Of a DNA stretch of 5,185 nucleotides, positions 1 to 5,185 are shown piece after piece. A program made the translations under genes and the position numbers. Position 1 is the stretch's first letter. Each line of letters starts with the position of its first letter. Origin of the DNA: Terriglobia bacterium (lineage in GTDB: Bacteria; Acidobacteriota; Terriglobia; UBA7540); NCBI GenBank assembly GCA_022866195.1, contig JALHUF010000285.1, forward strand, positions 1 to 5,185, written 5' to 3'. The notes beneath the pieces are model-generated. The model worked only from the letters and a program-made list of their open reading frames with translations. It was not told the origin of the DNA and did not search any database.

Positions 1-2
1 CG

Positions 3-866
3 GGACTGTAACTGGTTCAGTAGCCTCAGCGCCTCAGGTCTCTTGCCCGCGTGCCCGTAAGCGCACCCGAGGAGCGCCAAGTAAATCGTAGGCGGGTCAC
101 TTCCGGACAGGGCAATGGCCTTCTGGTAGTGCCGGATGGCTTCGCCATAAGATCCTGCTGCAATATATGTGGCCCCCAAGACGTGGTGGGCCTGGGGGTA
201 GTTCGGGTCCATCTCGATGAGCTTCTCCCCCTCGGCTGCGGCTCGCTCGAATCGTCGTGCCCAGAGACAAGCTGACACCACGGTGTAGTTTGCTCGCGGC
301 GAGACGGGGTCGAGTTGGCGCCCACGCTGGCTCTCCGCGATCGCTTCTTCATGTCGTCCCATCGCGGACAAATACCAGGAATACAATCGATGGGCGTCGG
401 CGGAACTGGGGCTTGACTCGATAGCTCGCCGGAAGTCCCCTTCGGCCCCGGACCAGTCCCACTGCCCAAAGGCTTTCACGTAAGCCAAGCAGGCACGGGA
501 TTCGCCTAGCGTCGCATCGATTTTCAGCGCTTCCTGCGCGGCTTCCTTGGTTTGATCGAAGGCTTCTCTGGGGGATACCGGACCGTACCCGAAGCCCACT
601 TGGATGTACACCAAGCTTAGTCCCACGTAGGCCTGAGGGTAGCTTGGATCCGTCGCAATGGCCTCACGGAAGTACTGAATGGCGGCAGACATGCTGCCCA
701 GGCTCCTCTGCCAGGTGTAGTTACCCTTCAAGTACGCTGCGTAAGACTCCGGGTTGACGGGGCGGTTGGTTGTCAGGCCCACCTGCTCCTCGGGCGTGAG
801 TTCGACTCTGACCTGTTCGGCAATGGCGCGTGCCACCTCGCCCTGCAACACCAGCACATCCTGCAA
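3..866 (-). pseudogene. TPR-repeat C-terminal half of the Ser/Thr kinase, separated by an in-frame TAG; runs off the left edge
   Basis: Reading straight on from the TAG at 867-869 in the same frame gives 288 codons with no further stop to the window edge. It opens LQDVLVLQGEVARAIAEQ, the usual continuation of a TolB-N-like domain after the SYE motif, then reaches NPESYAAYLKG and a TPR array. The helical repeats include the AIQYFREAIATDPSYPQAY unit, the GRHEEAIAESQRGRQLDP unit, a unit with LIEMDPNYPQAHHVLG and a unit with YGEAIRHYQKAIAL. TPRs bind partner proteins, and in this acidobacterial kinase family they form the C-terminal sensor/scaffold half, so this is one gene with the kinase upstream. 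If it is translated separately, candidate restarts are TTG at 864-866, directly after the stop with GAAGG 4 nt upstream, GTG at 855-857, or the internal ATG at 690-692. None has a convincing ribosome site. I infer a broken gene or a sequence error; programmed readthrough is possible but unsupported. Confidence 0.8.
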
Positions 867-869
867 CTA
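867..869 (-). other. In-frame TAG interrupting the kinase-TolB-N-TPR gene
   Basis: The minus strand reads TCT TAC GAA GGC TAG TTG CAG GAT GTG. Both sides belong to one conserved stretch (SYE-x-x-L-x-DVL), so the stop falls inside a domain and not at a domain border. A GAG-to-TAG change needs one substitution. The more usual aspartate codon GAC would need two. Confidence 0.85.
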
Positions 870-2141
870 GCCTTCGTAAGAGTTGGCCCAGAGGTGGCGG
901 TCAGTCGGCGCGTGGAGCAGGTTTGCCGTCACCCGGACGCGGTTGCCGGAACGCAAGACCGAGCCTTCCACGACGGCGTCCACGTTCAACTCGCGGGCGA
1001 TTTCCGGCAGGGTCTTCTTGGTTCCCTTGAAGTGCATGGCCGTGGTCCGCGAGATGACCCGGAGGGACCGAATCTTGCCCAGGTTGGTGATCAGCGCGTC
1101 CGTCATGCCGTCGGCGAAATATTCTTGCTGCGGGTCGCCGGAAAGATTCGTCAGCGGCAGCACGGCTACGGATTCGATGCGGGGGTAGGGGAGGCCTTTG
1201 CCCTCCCGCGGGCGGGCCAAGCCCGCCCCTACAGCAGCCGCACGTCCCGATTCCGTGTCACGCTTCAAGCGCTTCAAATCCGTGCGAATGTCACTTGCGC
1301 TCAGGTAGCGTAGGTCGCGGTCTTTCTCGAGCGCCTTGTTGATGATTTCTTCCAGCTTCGGAGGAACATCGGGATTCAACTGCACCGGCGGCTCCGGCGC
1401 CTGGCTCAAGATGGCGTGGAAGATGACTGCCGAGGTGGTTCCTGAGAACGCCTGCCGGCCTGTCGCCATCTCGTACAGCACCGCGCCGAAGCTGAACAAA
1501 TCCGTGCGGGCGTCGAGTTCTTCTCCGCGCGCCTGCTCCGGCGACATGTAGGCCACCGTCCCCATCACCGCGCCCGGGCTGGTCAGATGCGCCTCGTCCA
1601 AACTCGCCGTGGGTGCTGTAGCGGCGATGTCCTCATCGCCGGTTCGGCGGCGAGACGCCGCCGCTACAGAAGGCGTCAATTTCGCCAGACCAAAATCCAG
1701 AATCTTCGCCTGGCCACGCTGGGTCACGAAAATGTTCGCGGGCTTGATGTCGCGATGGATGATCCCCTTCGAGTGGGCAGTGTCCAGCGCATCGGCAATC
1801 TGAATCGCCAGGTCCAGTACTTCGTCCGTCTTGAGCAGTTTCCCGGCAAGGCGCTGCTTCAGGGTCTGTCCCTCCAGATACTCCATGACGATGAAGGGTT
1901 GGCCTGCGTGCTCATCAATGTCGTGGATGACGCAGATGTTGGGGTGATTCAGCGCCCGGGCGGCCCGCGCCTCGCGTGTGAACCGCTCAAGGACCTGATG
2001 GTCTTTCGCCAATCCTTCCGGCAGGAACTTGAGGGCCACTAACCCGCCGAGTTTGGTGTCCTCGGCCTTGTACACCACGCCCATCCCGCCGCCACCGAGT
2101 TTTTCCAGGATGCGGTAGTGGGAGACGGTCTTACCGAGCAT
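867..2141 (-). CDS. Hanks-type serine/threonine protein kinase with TolB-N-like domain, truncated by amber stop before its TPR region
   Basis: A cytoplasmic eukaryotic-like kinase that phosphorylates Ser/Thr on proteins; no membrane helix is seen. The 424 residues show a complete catalytic core: glycine loop [12 protein letters not shown] (15-26), ATP lysine K38 in ALKFL, helix-C glutamate E57, catalytic loop HRDIKPAN (129-136, Asp131), DFG (149-151) and SPE (200-202). The kinase domain ends near residue 295 (DLKRLKRDT). Residues 322-424 form a TolB-N/FlgO-like domain ([14 protein letters not shown]). The protein stops at SYEG, mid-domain, where relatives continue into DLRDVL and TPRs; the frame does continue beyond the stop. 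Two palindromic repeats lie inside the gene, in the activation segment (about 158-176) and the kinase/TolB-N linker (304-319). The start [16 protein letters not shown] matches the family, though no Shine-Dalgarno precedes it. Its own promoter lies at 2189-2217. The kinase core is intact and probably active; the target is unknown. Confidence 0.93.
   Translation of the reverse strand: MLGKTVSHYRILEKLGGGGMGVVYKAEDTKLGGLVALKFLPEGLAKDHQVLERFTREARAARALNHPNICVIHDIDEHAGQPFIVMEYLEGQTLKQRLAGKLLKTDEVLDLAIQIADALDTAHSKGIIHRDIKPANIFVTQRGQAKILDFGLAKLTPSVAAASRRRTGDEDIAATAPTASLDEAHLTSPGAVMGTVAYMSPEQARGEELDARTDLFSFGAVLYEMATGRQAFSGTTSAVIFHAILSQAPEPPVQLNPDVPPKLEEIINKALEKDRDLRYLSASDIRTDLKRLKRDTESGRAAAVGAGLARPREGKGLPYPRIESVAVLPLTNLSGDPQQEYFADGMTDALITNLGKIRSLRVISRTTAMHFKGTKKTLPEIARELNVDAVVEGSVLRSGNRVRVTANLLHAPTDRHLWANSYEG
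1185..1232. repeat. 48-bp palindromic element inside the kinase gene, domain linker
   Basis: The outer arms GTAGGGG (1185-1191) and CCCCTAC (1226-1232) are exact inverted repeats. Inside lie two hairpins: GGGAGG (1189-1194) with CCTCCC (1202-1207), and GGGCGGGC (1210-1217) with GCCCGCCC (1221-1228) around a 3-nt loop. The length is exactly 16 codons and the frame is kept, encoding residues 304-319 ([16 protein letters not shown]). That peptide joins the kinase tail (DTESGRAA) to the TolB-N domain ([10 protein letters not shown]). It has the look of a dispersed acidobacterial-type repeat of the TGTAGGGGCGGGC kind. The inverted repeats are seen directly; mobility and family membership are inferred. 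Confidence 0.8.
1616..1669. repeat. 54-bp palindromic element inside the kinase activation segment
   Basis: The outer arms CTGTAGCGGCG (1616-1626) and CGCCGCTACAG (1659-1669) are an exact 11-bp inverted repeat. Two inner hairpins follow: GGCGATG (1623-1629) with CATCGCC (1634-1640) around a 4-nt loop, and GGCGGCG (1646-1652) with CGCCGCC (1656-1662) around a 3-nt loop. The length is 18 codons and the frame is kept, contributing residues 158-176, with core [17 protein letters not shown]. It sits between DFG (149-151) and SPE (200-202), in the activation segment. Flanking residues KLTP before it and [15 protein letters not shown] after it look like the ordinary family sequence. It shares its design with the elements at 1185-1232 and 3844-3888. 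Confidence 0.85.
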
Positions 2142-2152
2142 GATGTGATGGT

Positions 2153-2168
2153 CTCAGACCGGTCTGAG
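2153..2168. promoter_or_regulatory. Perfect 16-bp palindrome in the kinase leader, candidate operator
   Basis: CTCAGACC is followed directly by GGTCTGAG, an exact 8+8 inverted repeat with no spacer. It lies 11 nt upstream of the kinase start codon and about 20 nt downstream of the predicted -10 box. A perfect palindrome of this size and place suits a dimeric repressor. As RNA it would need to open a loop and could shield the start region, which has no Shine-Dalgarno sequence. The bound factor is unknown. Confidence 0.5.
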
Positions 2169-2188
2169 GAATGACTTCAGGTGCGACC

Positions 2189-2217
2189 ATCTTAAGCCGC
2201 GCCCGCAGGCAAGTCAA
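2189..2217 (-). promoter_or_regulatory. Predicted sigma70-type promoter of the kinase gene
   Basis: On the minus strand, TTGACT (2217-2212; 5 of 6 to TTGACA) is followed by a 17-nt spacer and TAAGAT (2194-2189; 4 of 6 to TATAAT). Transcription would start near 2182, giving a leader of about 40 nt that contains the 16-bp palindrome. This implies that the kinase is transcribed independently of the genes to its right. Confidence 0.6.
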
Positions 2218-2335
2218 CGTAGCGCGGAGCCAATGGCGGAGCCCATCCCAGGGGTCTACGCCATGAACGGAGATCTTAGTAAGAACCGGTGAAGTGCCCA
2301 GGTCGCAGAGGTGGTGCAGTGCCTTCACGCCCTGA

Positions 2336-3169
2336 TTAGTACAGGACCGCGTTCTCACCCTTCTCGGCAATGAGCTTCTCAAAATACGCCACGATCTTAT
2401 CTCGCCGCGCCATGACGGCCTTGACCTCGTCCTTGGTGAGGTGCGGCTTGGTTCTCGCCAAGACTTCCGTCCCGTCCAATTGGCGCAGCTTTTCCAGCAA
2501 CGTTCGATCGCAATTCGTGAGGTCGCGGGGATTCTTCAGATCGTGGTGCAGGCGGAAGGCGCGCGTGAAGTCGATCATCCAGAGCTTCCAATCCTCCGTG
2601 ATCAGCAGGTTTCCAACGTTCGGGTCGGTATTGTAAATAAGCTCGTGAAACACCCGCACCTTGTGCATTTGATTGTTCCAACCCTCCACATCGGGCGGGT
2701 GCAAGTTTTGTTTCAAGCGCGTCTCCTCATCCCACTTCCAGGGGACCCACCAGCTCAGCGCGCCCGAGTGACCTCTCCAGTTGCGTTCCACCGTCACGGG
2801 GATCATGTCGCCCAGGCCAATCAGTTTGGCCAGTTCATGCGCCGCGATGTCGTAGTGGTACGTGTCCCGGAAACCAATCTCCGCATTTCCCCCCTCGAAT
2901 CTCATGTAGCCTTTGCGCTCATCCACGCTCACAAAGGCGGCATCGTGCGTCACAGTACCGTCACTCAGCGTCAACCGCCAAGGACTGGTGATTCCTTTGC
3001 CGATTGGCTTGCTCTTCACGACCTGCGCCTTCAGCAGGAATGCTTCCTTTTGTTCGTCCGTGAGGTTGGGTTCACCGCTCAGCCTTGGCTCCTGCGTCGC
3101 GACAGCGAAGCTTGCCGCAGCCAGGCATACCACCGCAGCCAACGCCGGCGAGAGGTGACGGCAGGACAT
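2336..3169 (-). CDS. Secreted protein with PI3K/HipA-like atypical kinase signature
   Basis: The product is 277 residues. The start is ATG at 3167-3169 because AAGGAGGTG lies just upstream (6 nt from GGAGG to ATG) and a clean signal peptide follows; the longer reading from 3241 only adds an Arg-rich stretch. Residues 1-24 form a Sec signal (SPALAAVVCLAAASFAVA) with cleavage likely after AVA. The mature part has an AAHELAKLIGLGDMIPVTVER segment like helix C of PI3/4-kinase-like folds (Glu112). It then shows IYNTDPNVGNLLI (178-190), resembling the D-x4-N catalytic loop (Asp182, Asn187), and LWMIDFTRAFR, resembling the metal-binding Asp (Asp200). I know similar exported proteins in Acidobacteria only as uncharacterised. 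Phosphotransfer in the periplasm, or a pseudokinase role, is inferred; the substrate is unknown. It lies 142 nt after a small secreted gene and is probably co-transcribed with it. Confidence 0.75.
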   Translation of the reverse strand: MSCRHLSPALAAVVCLAAASFAVATQEPRLSGEPNLTDEQKEAFLLKAQVVKSKPIGKGITSPWRLTLSDGTVTHDAAFVSVDERKGYMRFEGGNAEIGFRDTYHYDIAAHELAKLIGLGDMIPVTVERNWRGHSGALSWWVPWKWDEETRLKQNLHPPDVEGWNNQMHKVRVFHELIYNTDPNVGNLLITEDWKLWMIDFTRAFRLHHDLKNPRDLTNCDRTLLEKLRQLDGTEVLARTKPHLTKDEVKAVMARRDKIVAYFEKLIAEKGENAVLY

Positions 3170-3173
3170 AGTA

Positions 3174-3182
3174 CACCTCCTT
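3174..3182 (-). promoter_or_regulatory. Shine-Dalgarno site setting the start of the secreted kinase-like gene
   Basis: The minus strand reads AAGGAGGTG, full complementarity to the usual anti-SD core, with 6 nt between GGAGG and the ATG at 3169. It rules out the upstream in-frame ATG at 3241. Confidence 0.85.
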
Positions 3183-3254
3183 CGGCGTCTGCTCGGGCTC
3201 GACCGGGCAATCCGAGTCCGCATGCGCCGGGCTCTCACCACTCTTGTAGCCAGC

Positions 3255-3285
3255 GCTCCTGAGGCCGCACCGCCGCCGCAGGAGC
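3255..3285. other. Hairpin between the two secreted-protein genes
   Basis: GCTCCTG (3255-3261) and CAGGAGC (3279-3285) form an exact 7-bp stem around a 17-nt GC-rich loop, starting 26 nt after the stop of the small secreted gene. No U-tract follows on the minus strand, so it is not a standard intrinsic terminator. It might act as an mRNA stabiliser or processing site within a shared transcript. The rest of the 142-nt gap shows no promoter that I can support. Confidence 0.35.
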
Positions 3286-3311
3286 TTCAACGGGACCCTA
3301 ACAAAGCACAG

Positions 3312-3653
3312 TTAACGCCGAAGGTCGATTCGGGTCGCGCGAAAATCGCCCTTCTCATCGAACTTGCCAAGGCAGATCACGTCCGAGCCTTCCTTCAACT
3401 GGCTCATCTCGATGACCACTTTCCCCTTGGTCCACTGCGTGGAACTGTCGAAATAGATCCTCCTTTCGGAGTTTCCCCTTTTAACATCCAGGGTAGAGGC
3501 ATCCTTATTGAAACGGACGAGCGTGCCGTGCCAACGCGCTTCCTTGGCAGCGACAGCAGGCTTCTCCTTCTTCTCTTGGGCTGTCGCCGTTGGCGCGGTA
3601 AATCCGATTGTTGCCAAAAGGCCCAGTAGCATTAGAACCAGCATTTTCCTCAT
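3312..3653 (-). CDS. Small secreted protein of unknown function
   Basis: The product is 113 residues from ATG 3653, chosen because GGAGGA ends 4 nt upstream and the N-terminus from there is a textbook signal peptide. That peptide is MRK, then hydrophobic MLVLMLLGLLATIGF, then TAPTATA with cleavage likely before Gln26. A longer reading from 3692 would bury this signal. The mature domain (about 88 residues) begins with a Lys-rich linker (QEKKEKPAVAAKEA). It then has beta-strand-like segments, WHGTLVRFNKDASTLDVKR, RIYFDSSTQWTKG and a C-terminal GDFRATRIDLRR. This pattern resembles small OB/beta-barrel exported domains such as DUF5666-type proteins, but I cannot assign a family. It has its own promoter at 3728-3756, and the next gene downstream is the secreted kinase-like protein, so the two exported products may work in the same compartment. 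No cysteine pair or lipobox is apparent. Confidence 0.8.
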   Translation of the reverse strand: MRKMLVLMLLGLLATIGFTAPTATAQEKKEKPAVAAKEARWHGTLVRFNKDASTLDVKRGNSERRIYFDSSTQWTKGKVVIEMSQLKEGSDVICLGKFDEKGDFRATRIDLRR

Positions 3654-3657
3654 AGCA

Positions 3658-3663
3658 TCCTCC
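3658..3663 (-). promoter_or_regulatory. Shine-Dalgarno site of the small secreted gene
   Basis: The minus strand reads GGAGGA, 4 nt before the ATG at 3653. It decides between this start and the in-frame ATG at 3692, which has no comparable site. Confidence 0.75.
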
Positions 3664-3727
3664 GTGGTGTCTGCGCCATGTGGGCGCGACAAGTTTTCAT
3701 TCCTCAGCGGTGTCCTGACTGAAGCTA

Positions 3728-3756
3728 ATAATAGGCCAACATCGGCCTGCTGTAAA
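3728..3756 (-). promoter_or_regulatory. Predicted sigma70-type promoter of the small secreted gene, with an inverted repeat in its spacer
   Basis: On the minus strand, TTTACA (3756-3751; 5 of 6) is followed by a 17-nt spacer and TATTAT (3733-3728; 5 of 6). The leader to the ATG at 3653 is about 70 nt. The spacer contains AGGCC-N6-GGCCT (3733-3748), an inverted repeat well placed for a repressor or activator to bind between the boxes. The promoter probably also serves the secreted kinase-like gene downstream. Confidence 0.65.
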
Positions 3757-3843
3757 TGGGCAAGGCCGTTATCTTGGCAGCCCTGACTTAACTAGGCGTG
3801 CTGGCCGCGCCGCGGGCCCCTGCACCCTCCATCGGCGCAGCTG

Positions 3844-3888
3844 GGTAGGGGCGAGGCGGTGCGTCCCGCCGCCGCGGCCCCCCCTACC
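3844..3888. repeat. Palindromic element overlapping the stop codon of the propeller gene
   Basis: The outer arms GGTAGGGG (3844-3851) and CCCCTACC (3881-3888) are exact inverted repeats. An inner hairpin pairs GGCGG (3855-3859) with CCGCC (3866-3870). The GTAGGGG end is identical to the end of the element at 1185-1232. The propeller gene's TAG (3886-3884) is the TAG of this arm, read in the one frame where the arm gives a stop. As RNA it could form a hairpin after the coding region, but no U-tract follows. The remainder of the gap, 3757-3843, shows no gene. Confidence 0.7.
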
Positions 3889-5185
3889 AGCGGAAATTCT
3901 CCACCAGCATGATATGGCTGGTATCTTGGTCCACCTGCGCGAAGAGAATCCAGCGACCGTCGGGGGACACCACGAGGGGCCCGCCGCGTTTTTCGGGTTT
4001 GGCAATCTGCGTTATCTTGCGCGTGGCAAAGCCGAAGAAGTCGATAGCGTTCGTGCTGTCGTTGTAGAAATAGATGCCCTCAGCGGTCAGGTCCCAACAT
4101 TCATACAATCCCGCCTCGAGCTCCTTGAGAACCAGAGTTTCTTCCCCACCTTCCACCGGAACCTTCCAAAGGCCTTGAACCTTCCGATAGCCTGGAAACT
4201 TCAGTCGCTTAGCATAATAAAGCGTCTTGCCGTCTAGAGATTCCAGGGCTGCATAGCCGCCCTTCTTCGTCACCTGCACCGCATGACCTCCCTCGGGCGG
4301 GACTCTCCACACCTGCCAGGCGCCGGACCTGTCGGAACCGAAATAGATCCATTTCCCGTCCCTCGACCAACTCGGGGCTGCGACGTTTGAGGCGTCCGTC
4401 GTCAGGCGACGGGGCCGGCCACCTTCCGCGCTCACGACATAAACGGCGTCAGGACCTTCAGCAGGGGCGCTGAAGACAATCTCCCTGCCGTCAGGAGACC
4501 AGTGCGGAATCCCCGCATTGGCGCGCCCAAGGAAAGCTAACTGCCGGGGATTTGAGCCGTCGCTGTCACAAACCCAGATCTCCAAACTTCCAGACCGCGA
4601 GGATTGAAACGCAATTCTTTTTCCATCCGGCGAAAATTGTGGGTCCGAGTTCACGCCCGTGGAGGCGATCAGCTTCGTGGGTGGCGCGCTCCGGCCTGCT
4701 GTCGCCGGAACCTCATACCGCCAGACGTTCGCATTAAATTCCCGCTGCGTGTACGCCAGACGGTGGCCATCGCGGGAAAGCGAGGTTTCTTCAACGCCGC
4801 GTGGGGGCGTAAACAATGGCTCCGGTTGGCCGCCCGAGGCTAAGACTTTCCACAGGCGGACGCTTTCACCCAGGCGAACTGAGGAGAAGACGATGTAGGC
4901 CCCGTCCGGAGTCCAGTCCAAGCCGTAAATGGAGGTGTCGTCAAAGGTGAGGCGCTTCGGTTCTCCGCCAGCAGTACGCACCAGGAAGATGTCTCTGACG
5001 TCAGCGAAGCGGACGAAGGCCACAGTCTGTCCGTCGGGGGAGAAACGCGGCCAATAATCCTGCACCTGCCCCCCTGAAATAGTCAAGGGCCGTTTGTCCT
5101 TGGGGTTATCAACCGCAAGCAAGTAGATGATATCGGACCGGCTGGGTCCGCGGTCAACATAGGCCAGGTATTTCCCATCCGGGGA
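3884..5185 (-). CDS. TolB/PD40-type beta-propeller protein, C-terminal part; N-terminus outside the window
   Basis: 433 residues are visible; the frame is open through the right edge, so the true start lies beyond it. The sequence is a run of WD40-like PD40 repeats with the S-x-DG turn. Counting from the edge, these turns are SPDG at 1, 49, 185, 230 and 407, TPDG at 92, SRDG at 137 and 274, and SLDG at 316. Most are followed by a strand such as TVAFV or RIAFQS. This makes at least one six- to eight-bladed propeller. The C-terminal SPDGRWILFAQVDQ...IMLVENFR is typical of acidobacterial proteins that carry an N-terminal winged-helix (CadC-like) or Ser/Thr kinase domain, so a sensor or regulator role is likely; which N-terminal domain is present cannot be seen. 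Relatives commonly end at NFR; here Trp and the TAG follow, at the edge of a palindromic element. Confidence 0.88.
   Translation of the reverse strand, partial: SPDGKYLAYVDRGPSRSDIIYLLAVDNPKDKRPLTISGGQVQDYWPRFSPDGQTVAFVRFADVRDIFLVRTAGGEPKRLTFDDTSIYGLDWTPDGAYIVFSSVRLGESVRLWKVLASGGQPEPLFTPPRGVEETSLSRDGHRLAYTQREFNANVWRYEVPATAGRSAPPTKLIASTGVNSDPQFSPDGKRIAFQSSRSGSLEIWVCDSDGSNPRQLAFLGRANAGIPHWSPDGREIVFSAPAEGPDAVYVVSAEGGRPRRLTTDASNVAAPSWSRDGKWIYFGSDRSGAWQVWRVPPEGGHAVQVTKKGGYAALESLDGKTLYYAKRLKFPGYRKVQGLWKVPVEGGEETLVLKELEAGLYECWDLTAEGIYFYNDSTNAIDFFGFATRKITQIAKPEKRGGPLVVSPDGRWILFAQVDQDTSHIMLVENFRW

Larger units (their letters stand above)
2142..2335. other. Intergenic region upstream of the kinase gene
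   Basis: This 194-nt gap between the kinase start and the stop of the secreted kinase-like gene contains the kinase promoter and a 16-bp palindrome, listed separately. The distal part (about 2218-2335) holds a short direct repeat, GCGGAGCC, near 2224-2243 and weak inverted repeats, CGTAG/CTACG at 2218-2260 and GTGAAG/CTTCAC at 2289-2328. I see no gene in it and no U-tailed terminator for the upstream gene. Confidence 0.6.

Noticed and set aside
26..469. Minus-strand open frame of 147 codons at the left edge
   Set aside because: It is in a different frame from the TPR-coding frame that covers the same bases. Its product is Pro/Arg/Ser-rich without a domain, while the other frame has clear TPR consensus.
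864..866. TTG restart right after the TAG as a genuine separate gene start
   Set aside because: The GAAGG upstream is only 4 nt away and overlaps coding sequence of the conserved block. The encoded product would begin mid-domain.
2218..2260. Fourth copy of the GTAG...CTAC element
   Set aside because: Only 5-bp CGTAG/CTACG arms are present, with no strong inner hairpin. This is too weak to separate from chance.
3170..3241. N-terminal extension of the secreted kinase-like gene from ATG 3241
   Set aside because: The extra 24 residues are Arg-rich and would hide the signal peptide. The AAGGAGGTG site fits only the ATG at 3169.
2441..3262. Long plus-strand open frame (273 codons)
   Set aside because: It lies antisense to the secreted kinase-like gene, has no recognisable domain or signal, and its composition looks like a shadow of the GC-rich minus-strand gene.
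3255..3285. Intrinsic terminator between the two secreted genes
   Set aside because: The stem is good but no run of T follows on the transcribed minus strand, so I list it only as a hairpin.
3654..3692. N-terminal extension of the small secreted gene from ATG 3692
   Set aside because: It has no ribosome site and would bury a textbook signal peptide that begins at ATG 3653 behind GGAGGA.
5120..5122. TTG as the start of the propeller gene
   Set aside because: The frame continues upstream to the window edge with another PD40 motif (SPDGKYLAYV), so this TTG is an internal leucine.

Overview
This window is a GC-rich stretch in which every supported gene lies on the minus strand. Its gene content points to an Acidobacteria-type genome (Solibacter/Bryobacter-like soil lineage). 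The evidence is an N-terminal Hanks-type Ser/Thr kinase joined to a TolB-N-like domain and TPRs, a PD40 beta-propeller ending in an LVENFR-type C-terminus, and small imperfect palindromes of the GTAG...CTAC kind. The assignment rests on recognised protein style, not on a search.

In the direction of transcription (right to left) the layout is as follows. (1) 5185-3884 is the C-terminal 433 residues of a TolB/PD40 beta-propeller protein whose N-terminus lies outside the window. Its TAG stop falls inside a palindromic element (3844-3888). (2) A 230-nt gap holds a near-consensus sigma70 promoter (3756-3728). (3) 3653-3312 is a small secreted protein of unknown function with a strong Shine-Dalgarno sequence. 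(4) A 142-nt gap holds a hairpin but no clear promoter. (5) 3169-2336 is a secreted protein with a PI3K/HipA-like atypical kinase signature, also with a very strong Shine-Dalgarno. (6) A 194-nt gap holds a second good promoter (2217-2189) and a perfect 16-bp palindrome. (7) 2141-867 is a Ser/Thr kinase plus TolB-N-like domain, cut by an in-frame TAG at 867-869. (8) 866-3 is the same frame, open for 288 more codons and encoding the rest of the TolB-N linker and a TPR array, running off the left edge.

The most interesting signal is a set of three small palindromic elements of shared design: a GTAG.../...CTAC outer stem with one or two inner hairpins. Two sit inside the kinase coding sequence, are 48 and 54 bp long (multiples of three), and add about 16 and 18 codons without breaking the frame. 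One lies in the kinase activation segment and the other in the linker between the kinase and TolB-N domains. The third overlaps the stop codon of the propeller gene. They look like coding-sequence-invading miniature repeats. The second notable point is the amber codon splitting the kinase from its TPR half.

Functionally the window reads as signalling and sensing accessory DNA: a cytoplasmic one-component kinase, an exported kinase-like protein, a small exported protein and a propeller-bearing sensor. Genes 3 and 5 may share a transcript; the kinase and propeller genes look separately controlled. No RNA gene, CRISPR array, insertion sequence or origin was seen.
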